NCBI GenBank assembly: GCA_028871455.1
Contig: JAGWNF010000012.1
Span: forward strand, 25,426 to 89,425
From: Alphaproteobacteria bacterium
GTDB taxonomy: Bacteria > Pseudomonadota > Alphaproteobacteria > ATCC43930 > CGMCC-115725
Reading direction: 5' to 3'
DNA length: 64,000 nucleotides
Below are positions 1 to 8,294 of the stretch, piece after piece. Under the pieces are notes generated by a model that saw nothing but the letters and a program-made list of their open reading frames with translations, was not told the origin of the DNA and ran no database searches. The position numbers were made by a program, and so were the translations under genes. Each line of letters opens with the position of its first letter. Positions within the stretch are counted from its first letter, which is position 1.

Positions 1-410
1 CGGCTCTCGATGCTGGCGCGGGTGTCGTCCTCGCCGCCCACGAAGATGAGCGCGACGAAATTCTCAAGCAGTTCGGTCAATAGCGCGAGGATAGCGGCAC
101 GCGACGCCTTGCCGTCCGCCAGCGCCGTCCGCACCCGGGCGCCGACCGGCGCCATCTGGCGCTCGATGTAGTCGGCGAAGTAGCCGACGACGGCGCGGTA
201 AAGGCCCTCCTTGCTGCCGAAATGGTATTGGATCGCCGGCAGGTTGACGCCGGCGCGCTCGGCGAGCAGCCGCGTGCTCGTGCCATCGTAGCCGTGCCTG
301 GCGAAGACCTCGATGGCCGTCTCGATCAGCCGCCGGCGGGTGTCGGCGCCGCGCGTCGAGACGGGAGCCCGTCGCGGGCCGCGCGCCGGAATGGTTTCGG
401 GCGCTAACAT
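1..410 (-). CDS. TetR/AcrR-family transcriptional regulator (3' end outside window)
   Basis: The first 136 codons of a TetR-type repressor are present and the C-terminus runs off the left edge. Residues about 24-75 form the DNA-binding domain: a helix with RRRLIETAIEVFARHGYDG, then the helix-turn-helix around TSTRLLAERAGV and the family hallmark IQYHFGSKEGLYRAV. What remains of the ligand domain (FADYIERQMAPVGARV) resembles the CecR/DUF1956 subgroup, but too little is left to be sure. The ATG at 410 sits just upstream of the conserved region. It is transcribed divergently from the iron transporter gene, and a 12-bp perfect palindrome lies 20 bp upstream of its start. Autoregulation and control of the neighbour are inferences; the ligand is unknown. 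Confidence 0.85.
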   Translation of the reverse strand, partial: MLAPETIPARGPRRAPVSTRGADTRRRLIETAIEVFARHGYDGTSTRLLAERAGVNLPAIQYHFGSKEGLYRAVVGYFADYIERQMAPVGARVRTALADGKASRAAILALLTELLENFVALIFVGGEDDTRASIES

Positions 411-429
411 GATCGCAAGCTTCTATATC

Positions 430-441
430 TATCGATCGATA
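430..441. promoter_or_regulatory. Perfect 12-bp palindrome, candidate TetR operator
   Basis: TATCGATCGATA reads identically on both strands. It lies in the AT-rich divergent spacer between the tetR-like gene (start 410) and the VIT1-type iron transporter gene, where a TetR repressor would be expected to bind. Short palindromes also arise by chance, so the assignment rests on position. Confidence 0.4.
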
Positions 442-616
442 CAATCAAACTATAAAATCGCCGTGGGGCGCGGTCACCGAAATATCGCAAGTCAGCCATG
501 CGGCCAAAAATACAGGCGCCTGCCGTGAAACCGGCGCGAAGATGACAAAACCATCGCCACGGCCGATCCGCCGCGACGGCACCGTCGTCCTTCCGGCGGC
601 GGCGTCCGGCGCTATC

Positions 617-1768
617 ATGGCGGCGATGGACCCGACCAAGCCGTCCGCCGCCGCCAACCTCGGGCGCTACCGCCGCAACCTGCAAGGCGAGGTCGACAGC
701 GCCGCGCTTTATCGCGCGCTCGCCGACGCCGAAAGCGATCCGCGCCTGCAACAGGTCTATCGCCGGCTGGCGAGCGTCGAGGAAGCGCATGCCGAATTCT
801 GGACCCGCCGCATCCTCGGCGCCGGCGGCCGCGCGCGACGTCTGCGGCCGGGCCTGCGTTCGCGCCTGCTCGCCTGGCTGGCGCGGCGCTTCGGCGCCGA
901 AACGGTGTTGCCGATCGTCGACACGCTCGAGCGCAGCGATGTCACGCAATACGACGCACAGCCCGAGGCGGCGGCGGCCGGATTGCCGGACGACGAGCGC
1001 TCCCATGCGCGCATCATCCAGGCGATGGCGCGGCCGCCGCGCGGCGGCCTCACCGGCGGCGAACTGGCGCAGATCGAGGGACGGCATCGCGGCGGCGGCA
1101 ACGCCCTGCGTGCCGCCGTGCTCGGCGCCAACGACGGTCTGGTGTCGAATCTCAGCCTGATCGCCGGCGTCGCCGGCGCCGATCTCAGCAGCCACGCTGT
1201 CCTGGTCACCGGCATCGCCGGCCTGATCGCCGGCGCCTGCTCGATGGCGATGGGCGAGTGGCTGTCGGTCAACAGCGCGCGCGAATTGGCGCAATCGCAG
1301 ATCGCAGTCGAAGCCGAAGAGCTGCGCACCTTTCCCGAGGAGGAGAAGGAGGAGCTGTCGCTGATCTATCAGGCCAAGGGCCTGACCGAGCACCAGGCCG
1401 ACCTCCTCGCGCATCGCATCATCGGCGACAAGAATGCGGCGCTCGACACGCTGGCGCGCGAGGAGCTCGGCATCGACCCGAAGGAGCTCGGCGGCTCAGC
1501 CTGGGTCGCGGCCGCGACCTCATTCCTACTCTTCGCCGGCGGTGCCGCCATGCCGATCCTGCCCTTCGCGGTTCTCGACGGCCCAACGGCGGTATGGGCG
1601 GGCGCGGCGCTGAGCGGCGTCGTCATGTTCCTGATCGGCGCCGGCACGACGCTGTTCACCGGCCGCGGCGTCTGGTTCTCCGGCTGCCGCCAACTGGCTG
1701 TCGGCCTTGGCGCGGCGGCCGTGACCTACGGCATCGGCAAGCTGATCGGTGTCGCTATCGGCGGCTGA
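617..1768 (+). CDS. Ferritin-like/VIT1 (CCC1) fusion iron transporter, MbfA-like
   Basis: This membrane protein joins an N-terminal ferritin/rubrerythrin-like four-helix domain to a C-terminal VIT1/CCC1 divalent-metal transport domain. Diiron-type ligands are visible as GEVDSAALYRAL, then an ExxH in VEEAHAEFW and a second ExxH in DDERSHARII. The VIT1 part begins at about AAVLGANDGLVSNLSLIAGVAG, which is highly conserved, and includes the metal-binding loop with ELRTFPEEEKEELSLIY and the last three hydrophobic helices. Such proteins (MbfA in rhizobia) export iron or sequester it and protect against iron/peroxide stress. An in-frame ATG at 542 would add 25 unconserved residues; 617 or 626 fits the family better. 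A TetR gene is divergent. No convincing Irr or Fur box was seen. Confidence 0.8.
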   Translation: MAAMDPTKPSAAANLGRYRRNLQGEVDSAALYRALADAESDPRLQQVYRRLASVEEAHAEFWTRRILGAGGRARRLRPGLRSRLLAWLARRFGAETVLPIVDTLERSDVTQYDAQPEAAAAGLPDDERSHARIIQAMARPPRGGLTGGELAQIEGRHRGGGNALRAAVLGANDGLVSNLSLIAGVAGADLSSHAVLVTGIAGLIAGACSMAMGEWLSVNSARELAQSQIAVEAEELRTFPEEEKEELSLIYQAKGLTEHQADLLAHRIIGDKNAALDTLAREELGIDPKELGGSAWVAAATSFLLFAGGAAMPILPFAVLDGPTAVWAGAALSGVVMFLIGAGTTLFTGRGVWFSGCRQLAVGLGAAAVTYGIGKLIGVAIGG

Positions 1769-1862
1769 CACGCTCATACGCCGCGTGACGCCCGGCGTCG
1801 CCGCAGGGGCCTTTCGCCGCCGCGCGACTCCCGGCAAGATGGCCGAAAGCACGAGCGAGACG

Positions 1863-3050
1863 ATGAAATCCAAATCGAAAAAGCCCGACACGCTGCTGGC
1901 ACATGCCGGCCGCGACCCAGCGCGCAATTTCGGCGTCGTCAATCCACCGGTCTATCACGCCTCGACGATCATCCATCAGACCGTCGCCGAGCTCGAAAAG
2001 GCGCAGAAGAACCGCTACGGCATCGACCAGGTCGTCTATGGCCGTTACGGCACGCCGACCACCTTCGCCCTCGAGCAGGCGGTCGCGGCGCTCGAAGGCG
2101 GCGCGCGCGCCATCGCCTTCGGCTCTGGCGCGGCGGCGTGCTTTGCGTCGATCCTCGCGTTCGTCAAGACCGGCGACCACGTGCTGGTGACGGATTCTGT
2201 CTATGGGCCGGTGCGCGGCTTCTGCAACGGCTTCCTCGCCCGCTTCGGCGTCGAGACGACGTTCTACAATCCGACCATCGGCGAAGGCATCACCGCGCTG
2301 ATCCGGCCCAACACACGGGTGATCTATCTCGAAAGCCCTGGCTCGCTCACGTTCGAGATGCAGGATACGCCGGCGATCGCCAAGCTCGCCAAGACGCGCG
2401 GCATCAAGACGGTGTTCGACAATACCTGGGCGGCGCCACTCTATTGCAAGCCGCTGGCGCTCGGCTGCGACGTCGAGGTGATTGCCGGCACCAAGTACAT
2501 CGTCGGCCATTCCGATGCGATGATGGGTCTGGTCGTCGCCGACGAGGAAAACTTCCTGAAAGTACGCGAAGCGGCGACGCTGATGGGCAACCACGCCGCG
2601 CCCGACGACTGCTATCTGGCGCTGCGCGGCCTGCGCACCGCCGGCGTGCGCCTGCGGCAGCACCGGGCGACTGCGCTCGAGCTCGCCAGCTGGCTCGCCA
2701 AGCGGCGGGAGGTCGGACGCGTACTCTATCCCGCCCTGCCCGGCGATCCCGGTCATCACCTATGGAAGCGTGACTTCACCGGCGCCTCCGGCCTGTTCGG
2801 CTTCGTGCTCAAGCCCGACACGTCCAAGCGCGCCGTCGACGCCATGCTCGACGGCATGGAGCTGTTCGGCATGGGTTTCTCCTGGGGCGGCTTCGAGAGC
2901 CTGCTGGTGCCGGTCTATCCGCAGCATCTGCGCACCGCCGTGGTCTGGCAGGAGGGACTGACCTTGCGCGTCCATGCCGGGCTCGAGGACCTCGACGACC
3001 TGATCGCCGACCTTGACGCCGGCTTCAAGCGACTCAACGCGGCGGCTTGA
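1863..3050 (+). CDS. metC: Cystathionine beta-lyase
   Basis: This is a PLP-dependent Cys/Met metabolism enzyme of about 395 aa, which would cleave cystathionine to homocysteine, pyruvate and ammonia in methionine synthesis. The start of the fold is PDTLLAHAGRDP, followed by the VYGRYGTPTTFALE substrate loop, the FGSGAAACFASI phosphate-binding region and the PLP lysine in AGTKYIVGHSD (K211). The FSWGGFESL and RVHAGLEDLDDLIADL motifs close the protein. The frame stays open to 1749, overlapping the transporter gene, but residues before the ATG at 1863 do not look conserved; 1839 is another possible start. Separation from cystathionine gamma-synthase/lyase paralogues is by overall resemblance. 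Confidence 0.85.
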   Translation: MKSKSKKPDTLLAHAGRDPARNFGVVNPPVYHASTIIHQTVAELEKAQKNRYGIDQVVYGRYGTPTTFALEQAVAALEGGARAIAFGSGAAACFASILAFVKTGDHVLVTDSVYGPVRGFCNGFLARFGVETTFYNPTIGEGITALIRPNTRVIYLESPGSLTFEMQDTPAIAKLAKTRGIKTVFDNTWAAPLYCKPLALGCDVEVIAGTKYIVGHSDAMMGLVVADEENFLKVREAATLMGNHAAPDDCYLALRGLRTAGVRLRQHRATALELASWLAKRREVGRVLYPALPGDPGHHLWKRDFTGASGLFGFVLKPDTSKRAVDAMLDGMELFGMGFSWGGFESLLVPVYPQHLRTAVVWQEGLTLRVHAGLEDLDDLIADLDAGFKRLNAAA

Positions 3051-3089
3051 CGCGGCCGTTGCGCCCGGCGTGACGACTTGCGTCACTCC

Positions 3090-3111
3090 GTTATATATCA
3101 CCGTATATAAC
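3090..3111. promoter_or_regulatory. Mo-box: ModE-type operator upstream of modBC
   Basis: GTTATATA (3090-3097) and TATATAAC (3104-3111) form a perfect 8-bp inverted repeat with a 6-bp spacer. This matches the E. coli ModE binding consensus (TATATA-N6-TATATA flanked by CG-type bases) that represses molybdate transport when molybdate is abundant. It lies 19 bp before the modB start, where it would overlap the promoter. A 6-bp hairpin (3070-3086) just before it may belong to the end of the metC transcript. No modE gene is in the window. Confidence 0.8.
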
Positions 3112-3129
3112 TGATGCGGGAGGTGATCG

Positions 3130-3828
3130 ATGCTGACATTGACGCCAGTCGAAAGCGCGGCGCTGCTGCTGAGCCTGCGGGTTGCCTTCGTCGGCACGGT
3201 GTGCAGCCTGCCGCTGGCGCTCGCCGTCGCTTGGCTCCTGGCGCGGCGGCGCTTCGTCGGCCAGCAGTTGCTGAACGGCGTCGTGCATCTGCCGCTGGTG
3301 CTGCCGCCGGTCGTCGTAGGCTTTGCGCTGCTGGTGCTGTTCGGCCGGCACGGGCCGGTCGGCGGCTGGCTCTATGACGTCTTCGGACTGACCTTCGCCT
3401 TCAATTGGAAGGGCGCCGCGCTGGCGGCGGCCGCGATGGGCTTCCCGCTGATGACGCGCGCCATGCGGCTGTCGCTCGAGACCGTCGATCGCCGGCTCGA
3501 GGCAGCAGCGCGCACGCTCGGTGCCTCGCGCAGCCGTGTGTTCTGGACCATCACCCTGCCGCTGATGTCACCCGGGATCTTGACCGGAGCGATCCTCGGC
3601 TTCGCGCGCAGCATGGGCGAATTCGGCGCCACCATCACCTTCGTCTCCAACATACCGGGCGAGACGCAAACCCTGCCGCTCGCACTTTACGCCTTCACCC
3701 AGGTGCCGGGTGGCGACCCGCCGGCATTCCGCCTCTGCGTCATCGCCGTGATCGTCGCCATGGCGGCGCTGTTCGCGTCCGAGGTGATGGCACGCCGGCT
3801 CGATCGCAGCGTCCGGGGCGCGTCATGA
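3130..3828 (+). CDS. modB: Molybdate ABC transporter permease
   Basis: This 232-aa inner-membrane permease has five to six hydrophobic helices and the ABC-permease EAA loop (LEAAARTLGASRSRVFWTITLPLMSPG) that contacts ModC. It also has the ModB-typical stretches LPPVVVGFALLVLFG and SMGEFGATITFVSNIPGETQTLPLALY. The start ATG is preceded by a very strong ribosome-binding site, GGGAGGTGATCG. It overlaps modC by four bases (ATGA). A ModE-type operator lies directly upstream, which supports molybdate as the substrate. The periplasmic binding protein gene modA, usually first in the operon, is absent here. Confidence 0.92.
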   Translation: MLTLTPVESAALLLSLRVAFVGTVCSLPLALAVAWLLARRRFVGQQLLNGVVHLPLVLPPVVVGFALLVLFGRHGPVGGWLYDVFGLTFAFNWKGAALAAAAMGFPLMTRAMRLSLETVDRRLEAAARTLGASRSRVFWTITLPLMSPGILTGAILGFARSMGEFGATITFVSNIPGETQTLPLALYAFTQVPGGDPPAFRLCVIAVIVAMAALFASEVMARRLDRSVRGAS

Positions 3829-4946
3829 TCGAGGTCGACATCGAGACGAAGCTCGGCGCGTTCGCGCTCGCGGCGAAGTTCGCGGCGCCGGCGTCGGGCG
3901 TCACCGCGCTATTCGGACGCTCGGGGACGGGCAAGACCTCGGTGGTCAATGCACTGGCGGGCCTGATCACGCCGGCCCGCGGCCGCATCGCGGTGCGCGG
4001 CGAGACGCTGTTCGACAGCGAGAGACGGATCAACCTGCCGCCCGAGAAGCGCCGGCTCGGCTATATCTTCCAGGAAGGTCGGCTGTTTCCACACTATTCG
4101 GTGCGCGGCAACCTGCTCTACGGCGCCAAGCGCTTCGACGCGGCGGCTCTCAATCGCATCGTCGCGCTGCTCGGCCTCGGCGAATTGCTGCACCGGCGGC
4201 CGGGCGATCTTTCCGGCGGTGAAAAGCAACGCGTCGCCATTGGCCGCGCCATCCTGGCCGAGCCGCAGCTGCTGCTGATGGACGAGCCGCTGGCCGCGCT
4301 CGACGCCGCGCGCAAGGAGGAGATTCTACCGTTCATCGCGGCGTTGCGCGGCGCGCTCGATATTCCGGTCATCTATGTTAGCCATGCGATGGAGGAAGTC
4401 ATCCGCCTCGCCGACATGCTGGTGCTGGTCGATGGCGGCCGGATCGCCGCCACCGGCACGGTCGAAGCACTGACCAGCCGGATCGATCTCCGGCCGCTGA
4501 CCGGCCGGTTCGAGGCCGGCGCGGTCATCCGCACCGTGCTGCGCGGCCACGACAAGGCCTATGGCCTGAGCGAACTCGCGTTTCCCGGCGGCCGGCTGCG
4601 GGTGCCGCATATCGACTTGCCGCTCGGCAGCAAACTGCGCCTGCGCATTCACGCGCGCGACGTGGTGCTGGCGGCGACGGCACCGCAGGGTTTGTCGATC
4701 CGCAATGCCTTCGCCGGCCGGGTGGTCGAGATCTCGCCCGAGGACGGGCCACTGGTCGATCTGCGCCTCGACATCGGCACGCCGGCCGAGCCGGTCATGC
4801 TCTGGGCGCGCGTCACCCAGCGCGCGCTCGCCGACCTGCGGCTCGCAGTCGGCAGCCCGGTCCACGCCCTGGTCAAGACGGTCGCCCTCGAGCGGCCGAG
4901 CCCCGGTGGCGAACGCGCTTTCGGCGAAACGTACGAAGCGGGCTGA
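3825..4946 (+). CDS. modC: Molybdate ABC transporter ATP-binding protein
   Basis: The 373-aa ATPase energises molybdate import with ModB. It carries the Walker A motif GRSGTGKT, Q-loop IFQEGRLFPHYSV, signature LSGGEKQR, Walker B LLLMDEPLAALD and the H-loop VSHAMEE. The C-terminal part, from about residue 285 (LSIRNAFAGRVVEI), is the TOBE/Mop domain that binds oxyanions and distinguishes ModC from generic ABC ATPases. The ATG at 3825 overlaps the modB stop. The frame is open far upstream into modB, but that stretch is only the out-of-frame reading of modB. Confidence 0.93.
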   Translation: MIEVDIETKLGAFALAAKFAAPASGVTALFGRSGTGKTSVVNALAGLITPARGRIAVRGETLFDSERRINLPPEKRRLGYIFQEGRLFPHYSVRGNLLYGAKRFDAAALNRIVALLGLGELLHRRPGDLSGGEKQRVAIGRAILAEPQLLLMDEPLAALDAARKEEILPFIAALRGALDIPVIYVSHAMEEVIRLADMLVLVDGGRIAATGTVEALTSRIDLRPLTGRFEAGAVIRTVLRGHDKAYGLSELAFPGGRLRVPHIDLPLGSKLRLRIHARDVVLAATAPQGLSIRNAFAGRVVEISPEDGPLVDLRLDIGTPAEPVMLWARVTQRALADLRLAVGSPVHALVKTVALERPSPGGERAFGETYEAG

Positions 4947-5082
4947 CTGCCGCACGCCGCAGCAAATTCGCTAAAATCCGTGCGATTGCCGGGCATCCGC
5001 CGTCGCAGTTAACAGACAGTCAAGACAATACGTGGCAAAGTGAGCCCGTCGCGAGCCTTCGAACGCCGAAGGACGCCGAAAG

Positions 5083-5475
5083 ATGGCCGGGCCCTTGTCG
5101 CAGAACGACGCCACCGAATTCGACGAGCTTTGGCGCATCCGCCAGATGGCGGAGCAAGAGGCGCGCGAGCAGGAAGACCGCCGCGCCTTCGAGCGCAAGA
5201 ACGTCTTCTGGAAAGCGCGCCTTGTCCTGCCCGAGGGCGCGATCAACTGCGTCGTCTATGACCTGTCGATGGGCGGCGCGCGCGTGCGCCTGGTGGCGCA
5301 GCTTCAGAAGCAGCAGCGGTTGCGGCTCGACATCGAGAAGCTGAGCCCGCTCAACGCCGAGGTCGTCTGGCTCGGCATCGGCATGGTCGGCATCCGCTTC
5401 ACCGACGATCCCGCGTTCATCGGCCGTACGCTCGGTCCCCTGCTCGCCGGCGGCACGCCTCAGGGCGCGCCGTAG
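5083..5475 (+). CDS. PilZ domain protein, probable c-di-GMP receptor
   Basis: This is a 130-aa cytoplasmic protein. The PilZ cyclic-di-GMP binding motifs are both intact: RxxxR as R34-A-F-E-R38 and DxSxxG in VYDLSMGGARVRL. The C-terminal half (AEVVWLGIGMVGIRFTDD) is the typical end of the beta-barrel. The N-terminal 30 residues are acidic and helical. It is monocistronic and converges on the RatA/Coq10-like gene with a 16-bp overlap of the coding ends. The output of signalling cannot be told from the sequence. Confidence 0.85.
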   Translation: MAGPLSQNDATEFDELWRIRQMAEQEAREQEDRRAFERKNVFWKARLVLPEGAINCVVYDLSMGGARVRLVAQLQKQQRLRLDIEKLSPLNAEVVWLGIGMVGIRFTDDPAFIGRTLGPLLAGGTPQGAP

Positions 5476-5894
5476 AGCTGCCGCGCCCGCTTCTCGAAGG
5501 CCGCGACCATCCGCTTCACCGCCTCGGTGAAGACGGTGTCGATGATCCCGCTCAGAATATGCGACCGGAATTCGAAATCGACGTGGAAGTCGATCAGCGT
5601 ACCGCCGTTCCGCGGGATGAACTGCCAGTGATTCTCGAGGTACTTGAACGGCCCTTCGGCGTATTCGACGTCGATGCGGTCCGGCCGGTGCAAGTGAACC
5701 CGCGAGGTAAATCGCTCGCGCACCATGCGCCAGCCGATCAGCAGATCGCCGAGAATTAAATTGTCGTGGCGTTCGCGGATGCGCGCGCCGACGCACCACG
5801 GCAGGAATTCGGGATAACGTTCGATATCGGCGACGAGATCGAACAGCCGCTCCGGCGCGTAGGGTAAGAACTTCTGCTCGGCATGCGTCGGCAT
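5460..5894 (-). CDS. Coq10/RatA-like START-domain protein, ubiquinone-binding family
   Basis: The 144-aa protein belongs to the polyketide-cyclase/START family seen in mitochondrial COQ10 and bacterial RatA. Characteristic stretches are FDLVADIERYPEFLPWCVG near the N-terminus, YAEGPFKYLENHW in the middle and FEFRSHILSGIIDTVF before the C-terminal helix. COQ10 proteins bind ubiquinone and support respiration. RatA of E. coli was also described as a ribosome-associated toxin, so the quinone role is the more likely one in this lipA-linked context, which is common in alphaproteobacteria. It starts 4 bp after the lipA stop and is probably translated from the same message. Confidence 0.85.
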   Translation of the reverse strand: MPTHAEQKFLPYAPERLFDLVADIERYPEFLPWCVGARIRERHDNLILGDLLIGWRMVRERFTSRVHLHRPDRIDVEYAEGPFKYLENHWQFIPRNGGTLIDFHVDFEFRSHILSGIIDTVFTEAVKRMVAAFEKRARQLYGAP

Positions 5895-5898
5895 CGTT

Positions 5899-6837
5899 CT
5901 AGGGCACGAGCGCGAGCCTGGCGGCGCGCGCCTGCCGCAGTTTCACGAAATCGTCGCCGGCAAAATAGGACGAGCGCGTCAGCGGCGAGGCCGAGACCAT
6001 GAGGAAACCCTTGGCGAAAGCGCGCTCCTTGATGCCGGCGAACTCCGCCGGCGAAACGAAGCGCGCGACCGCGTGATGCTTGGGCGTCGGCTGGAGATAC
6101 TGGCCAACGGTAAGGAAATCGACGTCGGCCGCGCGCAGATCGTCCATCACCGCATCGACCTCGTCGAGCGTTTCGCCGAGACCGACCATGAGGCCGGACT
6201 TGGTGAACATCGAAGCATCAAGCCGCTTCACGCGCGCGAGCAATTCGAGCGACGCGGCGTAACGCGCGCCCGGCCGCACCTCGCGGTAGAGCCGCGGCAC
6301 GGTTTCGAGATTGTGGTTGTAGACGTCGGGCCTGGCGGCGACCACCGCTTCAATCGCGTCATCCTTCTTGAGGAAATCGGGTGTCAGCACCTCGACGGTC
6401 GTCGCCGGCGCCGCGCGGCGGATCGCCTGGATGGTTTGGACGAATTGATCGGCGCCGCCGTCGGGCAGATCGTCGCGATCGACCGAAGTGACGACGATGT
6501 GGTGGAGGCCGAGCTTGCCGACCGCCTCCGCAACGTGCGCCGGCTCGTGCGGATCGACCGCACCCGGCTTGCCGGTGGCGACGTTGCAGAAGGCGCAGGC
6601 GCGGGTGCAGACCGCGCCCAGGATCATTACCGTCGCGTGCTTTTCCTTCCAGCACTCACCGATGTTCGGGCAGGCCGCTTCCTCGCAGACCGTGTTGAGC
6701 CTGAGCGCGCGCATCAGGTCGCGCGTCTCCTGATATTCGCGCGACATCGGCGCCTTGACGCGGATCCAGGCGGGCTTCGGCGGCGACGGCTGATCGGGCT
6801 TGCGCGCCTTCTCGGGATGGCGCAGCGGCGCGTTCAT
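5899..6837 (-). CDS. lipA: Lipoyl synthase
   Basis: This 312-aa radical-SAM enzyme inserts two sulfurs into octanoyl groups on lipoyl domains, such as those of PdhB and PdhC encoded next door. The auxiliary cluster cysteines are in [12 protein letters not shown], and the radical-SAM CxxxCxxC is CTRACAFC. The C-terminal RSSY motif is present in [11 protein letters not shown]. The ATG at 6837 is 4 bp after the lpd stop and gives the usual N-terminus; an upstream ATG at 6873 would overlap lpd. It is the sixth gene of the pdhABC-lpd-lipA-coq10 run counted with its downstream neighbour. Confidence 0.95.
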   Translation of the reverse strand: MNAPLRHPEKARKPDQPSPPKPAWIRVKAPMSREYQETRDLMRALRLNTVCEEAACPNIGECWKEKHATVMILGAVCTRACAFCNVATGKPGAVDPHEPAHVAEAVGKLGLHHIVVTSVDRDDLPDGGADQFVQTIQAIRRAAPATTVEVLTPDFLKKDDAIEAVVAARPDVYNHNLETVPRLYREVRPGARYAASLELLARVKRLDASMFTKSGLMVGLGETLDEVDAVMDDLRAADVDFLTVGQYLQPTPKHHAVARFVSPAEFAGIKERAFAKGFLMVSASPLTRSSYFAGDDFVKLRQARAARLALVP

Positions 6838-6841
6838 GCCG

Positions 6842-8236
6842 TCAGATGTGGAGGGCGCGGCCATAGGCTTCAAGCACCGCCTCGTGCATCATCTCGCTCA
6901 ACGTCGGATGCGGGAAGATGGTCTCCATCAGCTCCTGCTCCGTGCTTTCGCAGGTCTTGGCGATGGCATAGCCCTGGATCAGCTCGGTGACCTCGGCGCC
7001 GATCATGTGCGCGCCGAGGAGCTCGCCAGTCTTGGCGTCGAACACCGTCTTGATCATGCCCTCGGGCTCGCCGAGCGCGATCGCCTTGCCGTTGCCGATA
7101 TAGGGAAAGTGACCGACCTTGACCTGGTGGCCGGCGGCCTTCGCGGCTTTCTCGGTGAGGCCGATGCTCGCCACCTGCGGCATGCAATAGGTGCAGCCCG
7201 GTACGTTCTTGACGTCGAGCGGATGCGCGGTGTTGAGGCCGGCGATGTGCTCGACGCAGAGCACGCCTTCGTGCATCGCCTTGTGTGCGAGCCAGGGCGG
7301 ACCGATCACGTCGCCGATGGCGTAGAGGCCAGGCTCGCCGGTTGCGCACCATTGATCGACGACGATGTGCGTCTTCTCGACCTTCACCTTGGTGCCTTCG
7401 AGGCCGATGTTCTCGACGTTGCCGACGATGCCGATCGCCAGGATGACCCGATCCGCCTTGACCTCGAAGCTCTTGCCCTGGGCCTCGACGGTGGCGACGA
7501 CATCGTCGGCGTTCTTTTTGAGCGCCTTCACCGTCGCCGAGGTGTGGATCTTCATGCCCTGCTTCTCGAAGCTCTTGCGCGCGAAGGCCGAGATCTCCTC
7601 GTCTTCGACCGGCAGGATGCGGTCCAAGACCTCGACCACGGTCACTTCGCAACCGAGATTACGGTAGAAGCTGGCGAATTCGATGCCGATGGCGCCGGAA
7701 CCGACGACCAGGATCGACTTCGGCATGGCCGGCGGAATCATCGCCTCCTTGTAGGTCCACACCAGCTTGCCATCGGGCTCGAGGCCCGGCAGCGTGCGCG
7801 CCCGCGCGCCGGTGGCGATAATGACGTGCTTGGCGGCGAGATCGGCAGTCGTCTTGCCGCTCACCTTCACCTTGCCCTTGCCGGCGAGCGTCGCAGTGCC
7901 GTCGAACACCGTGATCTTGTTCTTCCGCATCAGGAAGGCGACGCCCGACGAGAGCTGGTTCGCCACCTTGCGCGAGCGCTCGACGATCTTCTTCAGGTCG
8001 AACGACACGTCCTTGGCGCTGAAGCCGTAGTCGCCGAGATGCTTGAGCAGATGCGAGATTTCGGAGCAGCGCAGCAGCGCCTTGGTCGGAATGCAGCCCC
8101 AGTTGAGACAGATGCCGCCGAGATGCTCGCGCTCGACCACCGCGGTCTTCATGCCGAGCTGCGCCGCGCGGATGGCGGCGACATAGCCGCCCGGCCCGCC
8201 GCCGATGACGATGACATCGAAAGAGGTATCGGCCAT
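6842..8236 (-). CDS. lpd: Dihydrolipoyl dehydrogenase (E3)
   Basis: The 464-aa flavoprotein reoxidises dihydrolipoamide on E2 and passes electrons to NAD+. Visible features are the FAD site [17 protein letters not shown], the redox disulfide in [13 protein letters not shown] (C43 and C48), the NAD-binding [17 protein letters not shown], the second FAD motif [16 protein letters not shown], and the C-terminal catalytic [11 protein letters not shown]. Its position directly after the E2 gene indicates that it serves the pyruvate dehydrogenase complex. The gap to pdhC is 58 bp. Confidence 0.95.
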   Translation of the reverse strand: MADTSFDVIVIGGGPGGYVAAIRAAQLGMKTAVVEREHLGGICLNWGCIPTKALLRCSEISHLLKHLGDYGFSAKDVSFDLKKIVERSRKVANQLSSGVAFLMRKNKITVFDGTATLAGKGKVKVSGKTTADLAAKHVIIATGARARTLPGLEPDGKLVWTYKEAMIPPAMPKSILVVGSGAIGIEFASFYRNLGCEVTVVEVLDRILPVEDEEISAFARKSFEKQGMKIHTSATVKALKKNADDVVATVEAQGKSFEVKADRVILAIGIVGNVENIGLEGTKVKVEKTHIVVDQWCATGEPGLYAIGDVIGPPWLAHKAMHEGVLCVEHIAGLNTAHPLDVKNVPGCTYCMPQVASIGLTEKAAKAAGHQVKVGHFPYIGNGKAIALGEPEGMIKTVFDAKTGELLGAHMIGAEVTELIQGYAIAKTCESTEQELMETIFPHPTLSEMMHEAVLEAYGRALHI

Positions 8237-8294
8237 GCGTTCTCCTAGAGCGAAATCCCGGCCGAGCTGCGCGTGAGCCGTGCGCCGTGCACGC

